Origin: Ischnura elegans
Taxonomy: Eukaryota; Arthropoda; Insecta; Odonata; Coenagrionidae
Direction of reading: 5' to 3'
DNA: 64,000 nucleotides
Assembly (NCBI RefSeq): GCF_921293095.1
Contig: NC_060258.1
Span: 6,958,607-7,022,606 of the forward strand
Part shown: positions 27,701 to 35,565 of the stretch, one piece after another
How positions within the stretch are numbered: the stretch's first letter is position 1
Layout of the letters: every line of letters begins with the position of its first letter
Translations under genes and position numbers: made by a program
The notes under the pieces: generated by a model
Told to the model about the DNA's origin: nothing
Database searches by the model: none
Seen by the model: only the letters and a program-made list of their open reading frames with translations

Positions 27701-30384
27701 CTTCTCTAAAAGTTGGTAACATCGATTTGTTTAACGCCGACGAGGCGCCAAATAAGGGACAAGTCGTCTCACTACGCGCCGTTTTTTACCTTCTGCAATC
27801 TTCCGATTTATATTATCAAAGATAATCGCCCTCCTAGCAGTACACGCGAGATGAATTTTGCTGCATTCGAGGCATGGGAGGGGGAGAAGCGAGCGGGGAG
27901 GGGACGGGATCGGCTAGCAGCTCTTGTATCCGCGACGCTGCGCGGGCGTTGTAATATTTTCTTCGCGGGCGCGGACTCAAATTAGGCAATTTGTGGCTAA
28001 ACGGTGGCAGATACGTCAAAATGCACGAAATTTTTGTCCTATAGGGGCAGTAACTCGGCAAAATCTATAGGGAAAGACCATAAAAGTTTATATTTTTCGA
28101 ATTTTGACCTTCCCCCCCTAAATTGCATTTGAGCGAGGGTCGGGTTCACGTAGAGGTCTCAAATTTTTCAGGCCTTATTATTGATCGGTCCCACAACGTT
28201 TTCTTCATTGGGCCAGATGGATTTGAAAAAAAATCGATTTTTGCGATCCGCCCTAATGTGCATTCCTTTGGGAAATCCCCTGTACTTTACCTAACAATTT
28301 TGTCCTTTAAGATTGGTTAATAGAAAATAATTACCAAAAAACACTTGCAAAGAATCCAAAGCATGAGATTGCAACACTCTCATCAATTATGCGGTAATAA
28401 TAGACAAAGTTAACATGGAACATGTTGAAATGAGGACACGGTTTGGTTCAGTTTTGAAATAATGGGAAGATTTTGCGTTGATACATACCCCATCCAATTC
28501 AATTTGTTGTTGTCATAGAAACTGTGCTTTATTAGGTCAAACACATATTCATGGAAGAAGTGAAATATGGGGAAAAACTAATTTGGCTAAAAATAGGCAA
28601 AACTCTATTATATTTCCTTGTGTGTAGAAGTTCTGGCTCTGGAGATTAATGACAGTAAGCGACCAGCCCATGCTTACTTATTCTTGTTAGCTAAGTTTTC
28701 AAGGCTATTGTTTCATCCAAATTTTTAATGTAGGTACAATGAAATAAAGGGCATCACCCTCATTGAGGGTGGATATGAGAAGTTTGTATAATTTTTATGT
28801 GATTTTGCATATAACTGCTAGGTATATTTTTTTCATTAGGATGCTCTAGTGCCATTTTGCATGTAATTGTGCACTGGGGTGTTTTCTGAAGTGGATATTT
28901 GAGGTTAGTATGTAATACCTTACTGAATTTCTCTGAGCAGCAGTGCCACTCAATTTGTGAACACATGTTAGGAAACAACCGTAAAAAATGAATTGCAACA
29001 GTTGGTATATGCATGTCATTGAACCAAAAGATCGGTTAAAGTTGCAACTTAGATATCTGTGTAATGGTTATTACAAATTAGGTCATAGAATCATAGATTA
29101 CATGTCTGACTTAACTTATCTTAAACGTGAAATTCCTTTCTAGGTATCGCAGCTTCTGAAAGAGCCTCAGCTTTGTTTGCTCTCATTGAACCAAAAATTA
29201 GAGCATCAAAGTCAGGGAAAGGAAGAAGAATTAAAATAAGGCAAGGTATTCTTAAGGCAAACTTTGGAGGAACAAGGGAGAGGAAAAATGTAAGGGAAGT
29301 GAGGAGAAACTTCATTGTAGATGGGAAATCATGCATAGATAGTCCACACACAACAAAGAAACCTTATTCCTGCGGTGAGTGTGAAAAGTCTTTCACTCGA
29401 AAGAGTGCCATTGTCCGTCACATTCTGACTCATACAAAGGAGAAACCTTATACCTGCGGTGAATGTGAAAAGTCTTTCTCTCAAAAGACTGACCTTGTCC
29501 GTCACATTTGGACTCATACAAAGAAGAAACCTTACTCCTGCGGTGAATGTGAAAAGTCTTTCACTCGAAATAGTCAACTTATATATCACATTCAGACTCA
29601 TACGAATGAGACACCTTATTTCTGCGATGAATGTGAAAAGTCTTTCTCTCAAAAGAGTCACCTAATCCAACACATTCGGACTCATACAAAGGAGAAACCT
29701 TATTCCTGCGGTGAATGTGAAAAGTCTTTCTCTGTGAGGAGCAACCTTGTCTGTCACATGAGGATTCACACAAAGGAAAACCCCTATTCCTGCGGTGAAT
29801 GTGAAAAGTCTTTCTCTGATAGGAGCAACCTTCTCCGTCACATGAGGATTCATACAAAGGAGAAACCTTATTCCTGCGGTGAATGTGAAAAGTCTTTTTC
29901 TCAAAAGATTCACCTAATCTATCACATTCGGACCCATACGAAGGAGAAACCTTATTCCTGCGGTGAATGTGAAAAGTCTTTCTCTCGAAAGAGTCACCTT
30001 GTCGATCACATTCGGACTCATTCAAAGGAGAAACCTTATTCCTGCGGTGAATGTGAAAAGTCTTTCTCTGTGAGGAGCAACCTTGTCTGTCACATGAGGA
30101 TTCACACAAAGGAGAAACCTTATTCCTGCGGTGAATGTGAAAAGTCTTTCTCTGTAAGGGGCAACCTTGTCTGTCACATGAGGATTCATACAAAGGAAAA
30201 ATCTTATTCTTGCGGTGAATGTGAAAAGTCTTTCTCTTTTAGGGGCAACCTTGTCCGTCACTTGCAGACTCATACTAAGGAGAAATCTTATTCATGCAAT
30301 GAATGTGAAAAGTCTTATGCTACCAAAAGAAACCTTGTCTTACACATGCGTGTACATAGGACAGAAGCCTTATCGTTGCATTGA
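3575..30384 (+). CDS. Gene A: ZAD-family C2H2 zinc-finger protein (5' end outside window)
   Basis: Ten exons join in frame: 3575-3742, 8854-9021, 9779-9946, 10635-10748, 11833-11964, 15478-15603, 17276-17398, 21593-21665 and 29144-30384, preceded by ZAD exons expected upstream of the window (nine are visible, so the tenth is inferred). The visible exons sum to 2,313 bases, or 770 codons plus stop. All junctions up to 17,398 are phase 0. The 73-base exon ends in phase 1, and the finger exon completes that Gly codon. Membership in the ZAD class rests on paralogues B and C, which carry ZAD exons directly before the homologous 168-base exon. The product is probably a nuclear DNA-binding regulator with an acidic Ser/Asp/Glu-rich linker and 12 fingers. 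No stop or broken splice site was seen. AATAAA at 30,631-30,636 is a candidate polyadenylation signal. Confidence 0.8.
3743..4287. other. Intron, nothing recognised
   Basis: AT-rich intron sequence between the exon donor and the Copia LTR. It contains a short internal duplication around CATTTTACAGATCTA (near 4,035 and 4,130). Confidence 0.5.
4288..4437 (-). repeat. Copia 3' LTR
   Basis: Matches 7,153-7,309 almost base for base, from CTTTTGGGTTTTTAC to CTAACA. The two differ by a few substitutions and small indels, so the insertion is not brand new. Confidence 0.85.
4431..6086 (-). pseudogene. pol: Copia pol remnant: protease motif, GAG-preintegrase, integrase; RT missing
   Basis: The first residues carry the DSGA aspartic-protease motif (D at about residue 3). 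A GAG-preintegrase segment with WHRKMGH and CxxC follows at ~130-175. The integrase core then has HTDVCGPF, CDNGREY and a Glu in NGKAERMNR, the D-D-E triad, with GYKPNLK and the FGCKAY region after it. After ~residue 430 comes a Glu/Lys/Arg-rich spacer, then the frame stops. Family members continue for some 800 further residues of RT and RNase H. The product would process and integrate cDNA but could not copy it. Upstream, the frame is lost at an eight-base homopolymer near 6,133-6,140. Confidence 0.85.
6130..6345 (-). pseudogene. gag: Copia gag zinc-knuckle segment
   Basis: Translating the minus strand gives a knuckle tail (HVKSRCPK) followed by CTICKRTNHNEKDC and CKICKKTNHDEKNC, repeated CxxC-x4-H-x4-C nucleic-acid-binding motifs. 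It is separated from gag by the embedded LTR fragment and from pol by the homopolymer shift. Confidence 0.7.
6345..6400 (-). repeat. LTR fragment inside the Copia gag region
   Basis: About 50 bases identical to the inner edge of both LTRs (CCTTTTGGGTTTTTACTTTA and onward to AGACTCTGCACTT). It interrupts gag just where the first zinc knuckle should be. Template switching during reverse transcription is one way to create it. Confidence 0.75.
6381..7109 (-). pseudogene. gag: Copia gag (capsid) ORF
   Basis: 242 residues. After a Lys/Arg-rich leader, a likelier start is the internal Met of MSSEDTTHIQKL. YSMWSFQIKILF and IVHHIMTC-type segments match the copia gag family (UBN2/DUF4219 type), including a W-x4-K region and the SLPDNF-like motif ILPDNFRHL. 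The frame runs into the embedded LTR fragment after a CFYAKC start of a zinc knuckle and stops. Confidence 0.8.
7153..7309 (-). repeat. Copia 5' LTR
   Basis: Read on the minus strand it starts TGTTAGGGTAAAG and ends ACCCAAAAG, directly before the tRNA-like primer site. It lacks a clean terminal CA. Confidence 0.8.
7310..8853. other. Intron, nothing recognised
   Basis: Low-GC intron sequence ending in a TTTTTCTGCAG acceptor. No exon or repeat family was recognised. Confidence 0.45.
8854..9021 (+). CDS. Gene A linker exon, 56-aa repeat copy 2
   Basis: 168 bases, phase 0/0, CAG before and GTAAGT after. It starts SFEGGGADDEE, then CVETKDCIQDVIENTS, and ends with TEVYIPVPDCLLPRD. It is very close to copy 3, and the introns after both copies also align, so this is a recent tandem duplication of ~925 bases. 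Confidence 0.8.
9022..9778. other. Intron, part of tandem duplication unit
   Basis: Aligns with 9,947-10,634. Shared blocks include GGGAAGTC, GGAACCTCGA(C/T) followed by TCGTTCCCAC, and the run CTTTTATTGAGTGATGCCCATTAT. Confidence 0.6.
9779..9946 (+). CDS. Gene A linker exon, 56-aa repeat copy 3
   Basis: 168 bases, phase 0/0. It starts SFEGGGAVDDN and carries TTEIYIPVPDCLLPRDDK. Its acidic and Ser/Thr-rich make-up suggests a disordered linker with one short conserved, possibly partner-binding, motif. Confidence 0.8.
9947..10634. other. Intron, part of tandem duplication unit
   Basis: Second copy of the intron part of the ~925-base unit. The acceptor of the next exon (TATCCTTTTCTAG) corresponds to TATTCTCTTCTAG at 9,720-9,732 in the first unit. 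Confidence 0.55.
10635..10748 (+). CDS. Gene A linker exon 4 (38 aa, acidic)
   Basis: 114 bases, phase 0/0. It starts FHIKDENEDHLSE and ends DPLATDDL. The homologue in gene B (53,443-53,562) is 6 bases longer and contains an in-frame stop, while this copy is open. Confidence 0.72.
10749..11832. other. Intron, nothing recognised
   Basis: No gene or identifiable repeat. Parts may correspond weakly to 52,700-53,440 in the inverted paralogue. Confidence 0.4.
11833..11964 (+). CDS. Gene A linker exon 5 (44 aa)
   Basis: 132 bases, phase 0/0. It contains PVKEDQISDDEEGH and ends with FDQ before GTAATA. It is a diverged homologue of the exon at 15,478: both have K(A/E)DQ(S/I)SDDE, then TDG(T/V)T, then DQ at the end. 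No counterpart was found in gene B. Confidence 0.7.
12074..12420 (-). mobile_element. Non-LTR retrotransposon 3'-ORF fragment
   Basis: Minus-strand translation contains LNFIAHIMRYDVLKDN and then a Lys/Arg/Gly-rich stretch. This matches the C-terminal tail typical of many insect LINE reverse transcriptases (W..(I/V)GHI(M/L)R.D). It is degraded and truncated. Confidence 0.55.
13190..13560 (-). mobile_element. Second LINE tail fragment, shared with gene B
   Basis: Minus strand encodes VGHIMRRNGLM and VEGKKGKEWP-like sequence with stops. The same fragment is at 51,590-51,960 on the + strand, in the inverted paralogue, so this LINE insertion predates the A/B duplication. Confidence 0.6.
14432..14526. 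ncRNA. Inverted repeat with degenerate hammerhead-like motifs (Penelope type)
   Basis: Two arms in opposite orientation. The + arm has UGAUGA, a variable segment, then CGAAACGUCGG. The - arm has CCUGAGGU, a possible stem TUGGAAC/GUUCCAA, then AAAACGUCAGC. Penelope-like elements are known to carry hammerhead ribozymes of the form CUGANGA...GAAAC...GUC in their terminal repeats. Both arms deviate in the core (first C changed in one, GAAA to AAAA in the other), so activity is doubtful. Confidence 0.4.
15478..15603 (+). CDS. Gene A linker exon 6 (42 aa)
   Basis: 126 bases, phase 0/0, TTTCAG before and GTAATA after. It contains VKADQSSDDEGRD and ITDGTTNELV and ends SDQ. It is homologous to 11,833-11,964. 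It lies in a ~2.5-kb block (about 14,360-16,840) absent from gene B. Confidence 0.72.
15604..17275. other. Intron, nothing recognised
   Basis: From about 16,845 on it aligns in inverted order with 50,510-50,960 of gene B. No gene was seen. Confidence 0.5.
17276..17398 (+). CDS. Gene A linker exon 7 (41 aa)
   Basis: 123 bases, phase 0/0. It starts AQASTSSQGEEGDAE and ends ETDTTE before GTATGC. The gene B copy (50,379-50,504) is open but its donor reads ATATGC. Confidence 0.75.
19035..19503 (-). mobile_element. pogo/Tigger-type DDE transposase fragment
   Basis: Minus strand 19,276-19,503 encodes VVIGDNLTSQ, then IPFIFLPPNSSHFTQPLDV. That is the GDN and LPPNS(T/S)H..QPLD signature of DDE_1 transposases related to pogo and jerky. 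The frame breaks after it. 19,035-19,223 may be the following C-terminal part (VLEEIGKQPLGRLKESW). It is truncated and inactive. Confidence 0.7.
20980..21210 (+). mobile_element. Penelope-like reverse transcriptase fragment
   Basis: Encodes FFIGRHYKQLDSVAMGSPLS followed by PILADICIDNF, matching the Q.DGVAMGSPLSP..AD motif of Penelope-like RTs. After ~30 further residues the frame breaks where the catalytic YVDD should be: the sequence reads SICRQCVCE in one frame and RYVDN-like in another. Confidence 0.75.
21593..21665 (+). CDS. Gene A linker exon 8 (24 aa, phase 0 to 1)
   Basis: 73 bases, TTTCAG before and GTGAGT after. Encodes PTSTENGELIQNQTMAMESM-TEAV and the first base of a Gly codon completed at 29,144. 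Gene B has the same exon at 49,071-49,143. The piggyBac element starts 14 bases after the exon end. Confidence 0.75.
21841..23586 (-). CDS. piggyBac transposase
   Basis: 581 residues, uninterrupted, a normal length for the family. An acidic Ser/Asp-rich N-terminus (~1-80) precedes the DDE_Tnp_1_7 catalytic domain (~85-460). The three catalytic aspartates are visible in LSLDEAMIPWRG, VYQDNYYNS and GVDRADMYLSYY. The C-terminus is a Cys-rich zinc-binding domain (CKMC, CSTC, CF..H at ~540-575). It cuts and pastes at TTAA. The frame is complete, and the cysteine spacing and all three Asp are kept, so activity is plausible but not shown. The start at 23,586 is the first Met and precedes the acidic region usual in the family. 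Confidence 0.93.
   Translation of the reverse strand: MASHRKDNTLDEEEILLDLCADDLSDVPLGYDEDNDESESDSDVVVNMKTRKRIPLVISESDSDASENEDNTLAGSSTSWEKIDFERHLEQFLGQPGVKRLPENSNYILDVVSLFLGNDFFEMMCHQSNLYYCQNKHKYKESPKTGKWSNITMAEMKKFFSILILMGQVRKDTLKEYWSTDPFIETKIFRELLTRNRFEQIWKAWHFSDNEAFSDTSDRLYKIRPTLEYLVENFQNVYKPKQELSLDEAMIPWRGRLKIKTYNPAKIVKYGLLVRMVCESDSGYISNLEIYSAEGKKLEQTILSLLKPHLNLWHHVYQDNYYNSVKIAELLLDNKVRVCGTIRPNRGLPPTLKSEAKTLKKGQSTFSRKGEVLLVVWKDKREVRMISTVHNASMGNSKVKDRITGQAIRKPTCILKYNECMKGVDRADMYLSYYSIMRKTMKWSKKVVLWLINCALFNAFRVYKTLNKNNGIRFKSFLLQTAKEWAASRQESSESFSDDDCDDKPTGRAPSRDHPQRLSRDLSKHHLVPIVGKGTKKYHTRRCKMCATRKIRKETRYVCSTCGIPLHKGKCFMEYHTRKRF
23780..23824. repeat. Hairpin in the piggyBac 5' untranslated region
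   Basis: AAAGAACTGGGGG and CCCCCAGTTCCTTT form near-complementary arms around a ~13-base loop, upstream of the transposase start. It may be structural or a regulatory site. Confidence 0.5.
24324..24909. other. Intron between two transposons
   Basis: Ordinary intron sequence that aligns in inverted order with ~48,476-49,056 of gene B. Confidence 0.55.
26617..26740. mobile_element. Nested hAT terminus
   Basis: CAGGGCTGGGCAAAATACA followed by repeats of GTATTT(G/T)AAATAC-like sequence is the style of many animal hAT ends. It faces the transposase remnant just to its right. Confidence 0.55.
26790..26910 (-). pseudogene. hAT transposase C-terminal remnant
   Basis: Minus-strand frame reads SSSPVERLFSLAGFIHTP, then RGALSAKLFEKLVFLKGN. 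This is the hAT dimerisation tail (S.ERLFS..G..L...R..L....FEKLVFLK). Only ~40 residues remain, inside the larger inverted-end element. Confidence 0.75.
28264..29143. other. Last intron of gene A, edge of the A/B duplication
   Basis: 28,440-28,790 aligns in inverted order with 48,040-48,320 (shared GGGCATCACCCTCATTGAGG). Similarity fades after ~28,790, about 350 bases before the finger exon. Confidence 0.65.
29144..30384 (+). CDS. Gene A terminal exon: 12 C2H2 zinc fingers
   Basis: 413 residues after a TTTCTAG acceptor. A basic stretch (KSGKGRRIKIRQG) precedes 12 consecutive C-x2-C-x12-H-x3-H fingers of 28 residues joined by T(K/N)E(K/N)P-type linkers, mostly HTKEKPYSCGECEKSF. Helix residues (-1 to 6) are RKSAIVR, QKTDLVR, RNSQLIY, QKSHLIQ, VRSNLVC, DRSNLLR, QKIHLIY, RKSHLVD, VRSNLVC, VRGNLVC, FRGNLVR and TKRNLVL. 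The framework is nearly invariant while helices differ, as in rapidly changing DNA-binding arrays. Fingers 5 and 9 are the same. After the twelfth finger, GQKPYRCIDC in another frame looks like the start of a lost thirteenth finger. Confidence 0.93.
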
Positions 30385-33228
30385 TTGTGAAGACTCTCTC
30401 AATAGATTTATGTTTTCTCTCGTTTTAAAACTCAGTGTTAGGCCTTAGTAGTCTAATTAATTACTGTTAATTAGTCATCACGATAAAAATTCTCATTACC
30501 ACGATATCGGCATGGGGTAAATGAACGAATTTCCTTATAATGTTAAAATAATACAATAATATTCAATTAGGTCTGTGACCTAATTTCTAAATGTTCAAGG
30601 AAATTTACTCTACTATGTTTACTAGGATCAAATAAATTATTCCTTTATCGTTAACTGCTATTATTAATGGTAGTAATGTGTATAAATTTATGCGGCATTT
30701 TTCAGTGTACCCCTCCCCTAAATTTCTCGTATCCCCCCATAAATTTTTTCGAACTTCCTCCGAACTTATCCGCAGAACTTCTCCCGCTAAGGACTTTTCG
30801 CGCCAAGGATTATCGCGCAAAGGCCCTTCGACTCGGCGAAGTCTCGGTAACTCACGTCTCTGGAGAGTCCGGCCTCCGGAAAATCCTGCCTCCGGAAATC
30901 CTGCATCATCCTGCCCTCTCTTTTGCTCGGGCGCTCGTGGTGGATGAATGGCGCGACTGACATGGGTTATTTTAGAAAAATTATACAGCTGGTACTTAGT
31001 TTGGTAATGTTTCCTATGGGATCATTAGTTATCACCGTTGTTTTCTGTAATAAATCTGATTTTGAATACTTGTACTTAAAATAGATATTGATTGAAAATA
31101 TCTCGTAAATATTTTGGCAATTGTTTCTTAAGTGCTGATTTCTTGTTTGCGGAGTCTTTCCCTGAACCAGCTTGTGACCGACGATTGGAGTTCCCTATGT
31201 CTGAGCTTAGGTGGACAATCTCCAAGATTTAACGACGTAACGCTGCATTTATATAAAAGCCATTCATTTCAACACTTTTGATAAAGTTTGAGGAACTTAG
31301 TCTCAAGGATAATTTTCTGTGGCATTAATTCTAATTGTATGATTAAATAATGTTTGTCTGATCGATGTTACTTCATGTACTGCTTCTATGTAATTTTTAT
31401 GAAAATGTCAAGTTAATGGTAATGTACGATTGATTAAGAGAGATCTAAAGTATAAAGTAAGTATAATAGAGGACTAACGTCATAGGAGGGAATCGTATTG
31501 ACTGTTTTAATTCTGAAAGAGCCGATAAATGGCCCTGGAGTTGCGAGCAAGTGGCAAGAGATCCTTCGTTCAAAGTCGTTCTAGTTCTCTCTCTTCTCCC
31601 CCTTCCTTCCCTGCCTCCCCTCTTCCTAAATCTCCGTCCGCCTCCAAGGCCTCCGGCTGAGGGAAGACGATTTTCGCCTCGAACTGAGAGAATAGTCTCT
31701 CCTACCAGCATGCGGTATCGGGACCTTGCGGCAGGGTCCTATAAGAGGGATTCTTTCAAGCTTGGCGATCTGCGTCCTACACGAATCCATCGATCTTCTC
31801 TTCTGCTTGGCTTTCATCATTACCACTAAAACAGTTTTACAACATGGAGCTGTGAACAAGTAATGAAACGGTCTAATGTACGTCAAAGATCGAAGTGTGA
31901 ATGCCTGGCGGAAGAGGGAGGGAATTTTCAGGTGGGCCTTGGGCCCTATAAATATATATTCATAAACTAAACGAATAGGCTTTCAAGTTAATAGCGTCAC
32001 GAAAATGTTCACTCAACCACCACGGATTATGGCGAAATTGTGAGAAGAGATATGCTCGAATATCGAATGGAGGTTGGTGGGGTTTTCATATTCAGCATGC
32101 TAATAATATGCGTCTATAATGATTCGTTTGACAAGGTACTGCTGCCTCCCTCAATGCGGTACTGGAAAATAGGCAAAATTGAGATTTAATATCGCCAATG
32201 GTATTTTGTCGGAAGACGTGGTACTAAGCCACATTGTGAAACTTAAAGGGGCACAATTAAAGAAGGCAATTAAATGTTATCCGTGGACAGGTCTTTGGAC
32301 AAAATGTTAATATTACTGAATAGGGGAGGACAGAGAGCTCATCAAAGAGGGCGAGGTTAAGAAAGGGCAGACAAAAACCTAATGAATTTGGAAAAGAAAA
32401 ATGGGAGAGAGCATGAATGGGTTAGAGAGTTTCGGTGTCCCATTGAGGGATTAGCGAGTGTCTGTGGTGAAGGAAGGGTCGGGAATCGACACAGGGTAAC
32501 GACGCGTTAGGTGGGGCTCAACAGGGAGTAGAAGGGAGAGGAATGCAAAACACATCGGGAAATTGAAATGGTGGGAGAGAGCGCCGCACAGCGGTACGGA
32601 TCCAGAAAAATGTTGACAAAAATAGTTATGGACTTTTTAAATCCCTCTTTTACTATGAGAGTTAGGTTGCGATATGTCTGGGGTACCACACTTAATGCTT
32701 CCTTTTTTATGAAAATTTTTTTAACTTAGATATATTGCATAACTGTTGCACTTTTTTAACGGAAACGTGCTTTTTCTGTTTTTCTTTGTTCGAAAATTGC
32801 TTCATATATAATTTTTTACCTTACTCTGCCAATAATTTTGGTCAAAACAACTTCGTACTATATGCATATAGGCAATATGCTATTATAAAATCTAGATATC
32901 AACCTTTTAGGGATGGTGACGACTGCTGCAGGAGTGAGTGAAAGGGAGTAAATGTTTTCGAAAAAGATCGCATACATGTTGAGTTATAAAAAAAGTGACG
33001 TCGATTTGCGCGGAAAACTAAGTTCGTGGCAAGAAAGAACAGTATTGTAAAGAAATAAGGTAAAGAAAAGCAGTGCAAGTTTTTGCAAGTGAACGAATAA
33101 CAGCTATCTTCGTGCGTATCCGCCGTACGCACGAGCGTCAACACGCAGGCATCAGCGCAGAGTAGTCTCGTGGTCAAATGTGTCTTCCTATATTTCATTG
33201 AAAAGATTAAAAAAGTAAGAAGTTAATT
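30385..33228. other. 3' flank of gene A and intergenic DNA
   Basis: AATAAA at 30,631-30,636 may end gene A. Beyond it the sequence is richer in CG dinucleotides than the gene A introns. No protein family was recognised in the short open frames. Confidence 0.4.
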
Positions 33229-33490
33229 TGAAAGAGAACAAATTCCACAAGGCCGAACTCTTTGGTGGGCAAAGTGGGGAGGGGGTTGGGAAGTTAGAAG
33301 GCTGACAGGGGGGGTAATAAGCGGAAATCAAGCTAAATCATCGTGAAACCAAACAATCGCGCAGCACAAACACTCACCTTGCAGATTTGCTCTAAAAAAC
33401 AAATTTCCGCGAACACACACACACATACTTCCCAACCCCCACTTTGCCCACCAGAGAGTACGACCATGGGGAATTTGTTCTCTTTCAACT
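33229..33490. repeat. Imperfect inverted repeat, ~65-base arms
   Basis: GAAAGAGAACAAATTCC, GGTGGGCAAAGTGGGG and GTTGGGAAGT occur at 33,229-33,297 and in reverse complement at 33,425-33,490. A ~130-base spacer contains a short (AC)n run. It could be a fold-back element or the two ends of a small transposon. Confidence 0.6.
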
Positions 33491-33939
33491 GTTCAACAGA
33501 CGTAGATCGTCCATTCACTTATCAAAAGAAGTCAAACATTTTATATATTATTTTCTATTTTATCACTATCCAAACTTCTTAAATGTAACGATAAATTATT
33601 TGTATTGCTCGATTGATGTTAAGCGCTTTTCCGACGCAGGGAGAGGAGGAGGAAAGGTTTTTCTTTCATCGCATGCATGCACGACTTTAATCGCCTTTTG
33701 GTAATCTTTTGATGTAAAGACGACATGCTGCTTGCACTACTATTGGGAAAACCCACCGTTGGCTTTCCTTCCTTCCGATCCGAATTGGCAGGAGACCCGT
33801 TACTTGAACACCTGCTGCACCCAAGGGAAGTGGGAAGCTGTCCATAGTCGGGACATTCTGCTGTTTCGCATTGGTGCACCACCCAACTTGACTTGACTGC
33901 TACAAAAGAGGCAGTTTGACTGCAAGTAAAATACACGTG
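33491..33939. other. Intergenic, nothing recognised
   Basis: No feature supported. Confidence 0.4.
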
Positions 33940-33943
33940 TTAA

Positions 33944-35561
33944 CACTAGAATGTCCGGGGCAAGCCGCATACCTATAATGACTGCCAGCGGTCAATTGAT
34001 CGTTCGCCCTTTTCTTGCGCTCTCTCATTCGTTTCCTTTCAATATTTTTACGTAACGAGGGTAGAAGTTTTTTGGTTACTTTTTATGTTCTGATTAGTTT
34101 CACGGTCAGATTTAGTGTTTACTTTACAAAAAATATCAATTACATCAAAAATATTTCTGTAAAATAAAAATGTGTATCACTAGTATAGTTAAAAAATAAT
34201 ACGTGATATGTTTCAAAACTGAAGTAGCATTTCAGAACACGTTTTTTGCTGAATTTTTCTGGGTCAAAATATATATATTTAAGAAGAAATAAAAAAGAAA
34301 GCATCAAATGAAGCAATACAAAGTTGGTCTCAAGGTATGTATGTTCTTAACTCTCTTAGCACGTTTGCAAATATTGTGATTACTTTCACGGCATTCAAAT
34401 ATGCATTTAGGATACATTTATTAGTGCTTAAATGAAATGAATTTCCTGGAACATCGAAATACATTAACTTTTGCCCATTTAAATAAAAAAGGCGATGAAT
34501 TTTTCTGGGTAAGAAAAAGTGGCACAAAGGAGATGCAAAATGCCAATGTCGGCACTTCTAAAGACGCCCAGTGGGATCCAGAAGAAACTGTCGTCGCCCT
34601 ATGACAAAAAAACTCTGTACAAACTCGAATCTTGAACGAATCAAGAACGCCTTGGTAGACTACGAGACAGTAAAGAGGCAGCGCTTAGATGATGTGACCT
34701 AAGTTGTAGAATGAGACGCGTATTTGAATCTCAAGGAGGTAGAAAAGAAAGGCTTCGGAATGTATTCCATTTTATCTATCCTCTGAGATTGTGATTAAAC
34801 TGAAACCTCTCAGTAAGATGTCTTCTAGAGACCAAGTGCGAAGGGACAATGAGAGAGACATAGGGAGAACCGATTGACCCAGAAATATATTTAAACATGC
34901 TCAATGAGCGCGTTGTAGAAAATATCTATGGGCCGTGCAGACTGGAGGAATAGTGAAGGAAAAAAATAGAAGAAGGAACGATCATGGGAAAGAAAGACGG
35001 AGTGAAAGCGAACAAGTTGACGGGGAGGTGGTTGGAAATATCCGTGTTTTTTTATGTCAGACGGCACATGGCATTGTTGGCAGCTGCTACGCACGAACGC
35101 AACAATAAATTTCAGCTGAATGAATGGTTATCACTGCCCAAAGAATGCCTGGTGGACTCAGTGGTGACTCTTTACGACGACACATACTTTGCTTTCGCTT
35201 ATGTGTTCACATGAACTGTAAAGTCATACGTAAAGATATGAGAATCAAAATTGAGTAGGATTCGTGTGTGTTGAAGCGCACGATATGATATTTGATTAAA
35301 GTGACACCAAGGATCGGCAAAGAGAGCTAATTTACGGTATAAAATAAAAAAACGTTCAATTTACTGCTCGGGGTCATCCTAGGTAAAAGATGACATTTCT
35401 CTAGACATGATTTTTTTCCACACAAAAAATTTCGTTTTCTGATTAATTGTTCCGAAATGTCAAAAGTAAAAAAATCTCAGCGTTATCGGTCGGAAAATAA
35501 CAAAAAATTGCGCGAAATAAAATCGCGAACGGTTAATTGACCACCTCCGGTCTTTTTAGTG
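33944..35561. mobile_element. TTAA-flanked element with short inverted ends
   Basis: TTAA at 33,940-33,943 and 35,562-35,565. The ends are CACTAGAATGTCCGG and, in reverse complement, CACTAAAAAGACCGG. This fits a piggyBac-type, non-autonomous element of 1.6 kb. An ORF of 76 codons at 34,984-35,214 was not recognised. Confidence 0.6.
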
Positions 35562-35565
35562 TTAA

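Larger units (their letters stand above)
24918..28255. mobile_element. hAT-type element with ~640-base inverted ends
   Basis: Ends TAGGGCGGATCGC and its reverse complement. The 8-base duplication ATGTGCAT lies at 24,910-24,917 and 28,256-28,263 and fits the hAT pattern nTnnnnAn, and the tips fit YARNG. Gene B keeps the single, empty site at 48,468-48,475. Arms (about 24,918-25,560 and 27,613-28,255) are almost identical, and small ORFs in them differ by about one residue, suggesting recent activity or conversion. No intact transposase is present, so it is non-autonomous. Confidence 0.9.

Noticed and set aside
29579-30193. Long minus-strand ORF of 204 codons
   Set aside because: It is the antisense shadow of the repeated finger exon, and its periodic Cys/His-like pattern reflects the 84-base repeat.
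31445-31886. Overlapping ORFs on both strands in a purine/pyrimidine-rich stretch
   Set aside because: Low complexity explains the openness; no family motifs or splice support.
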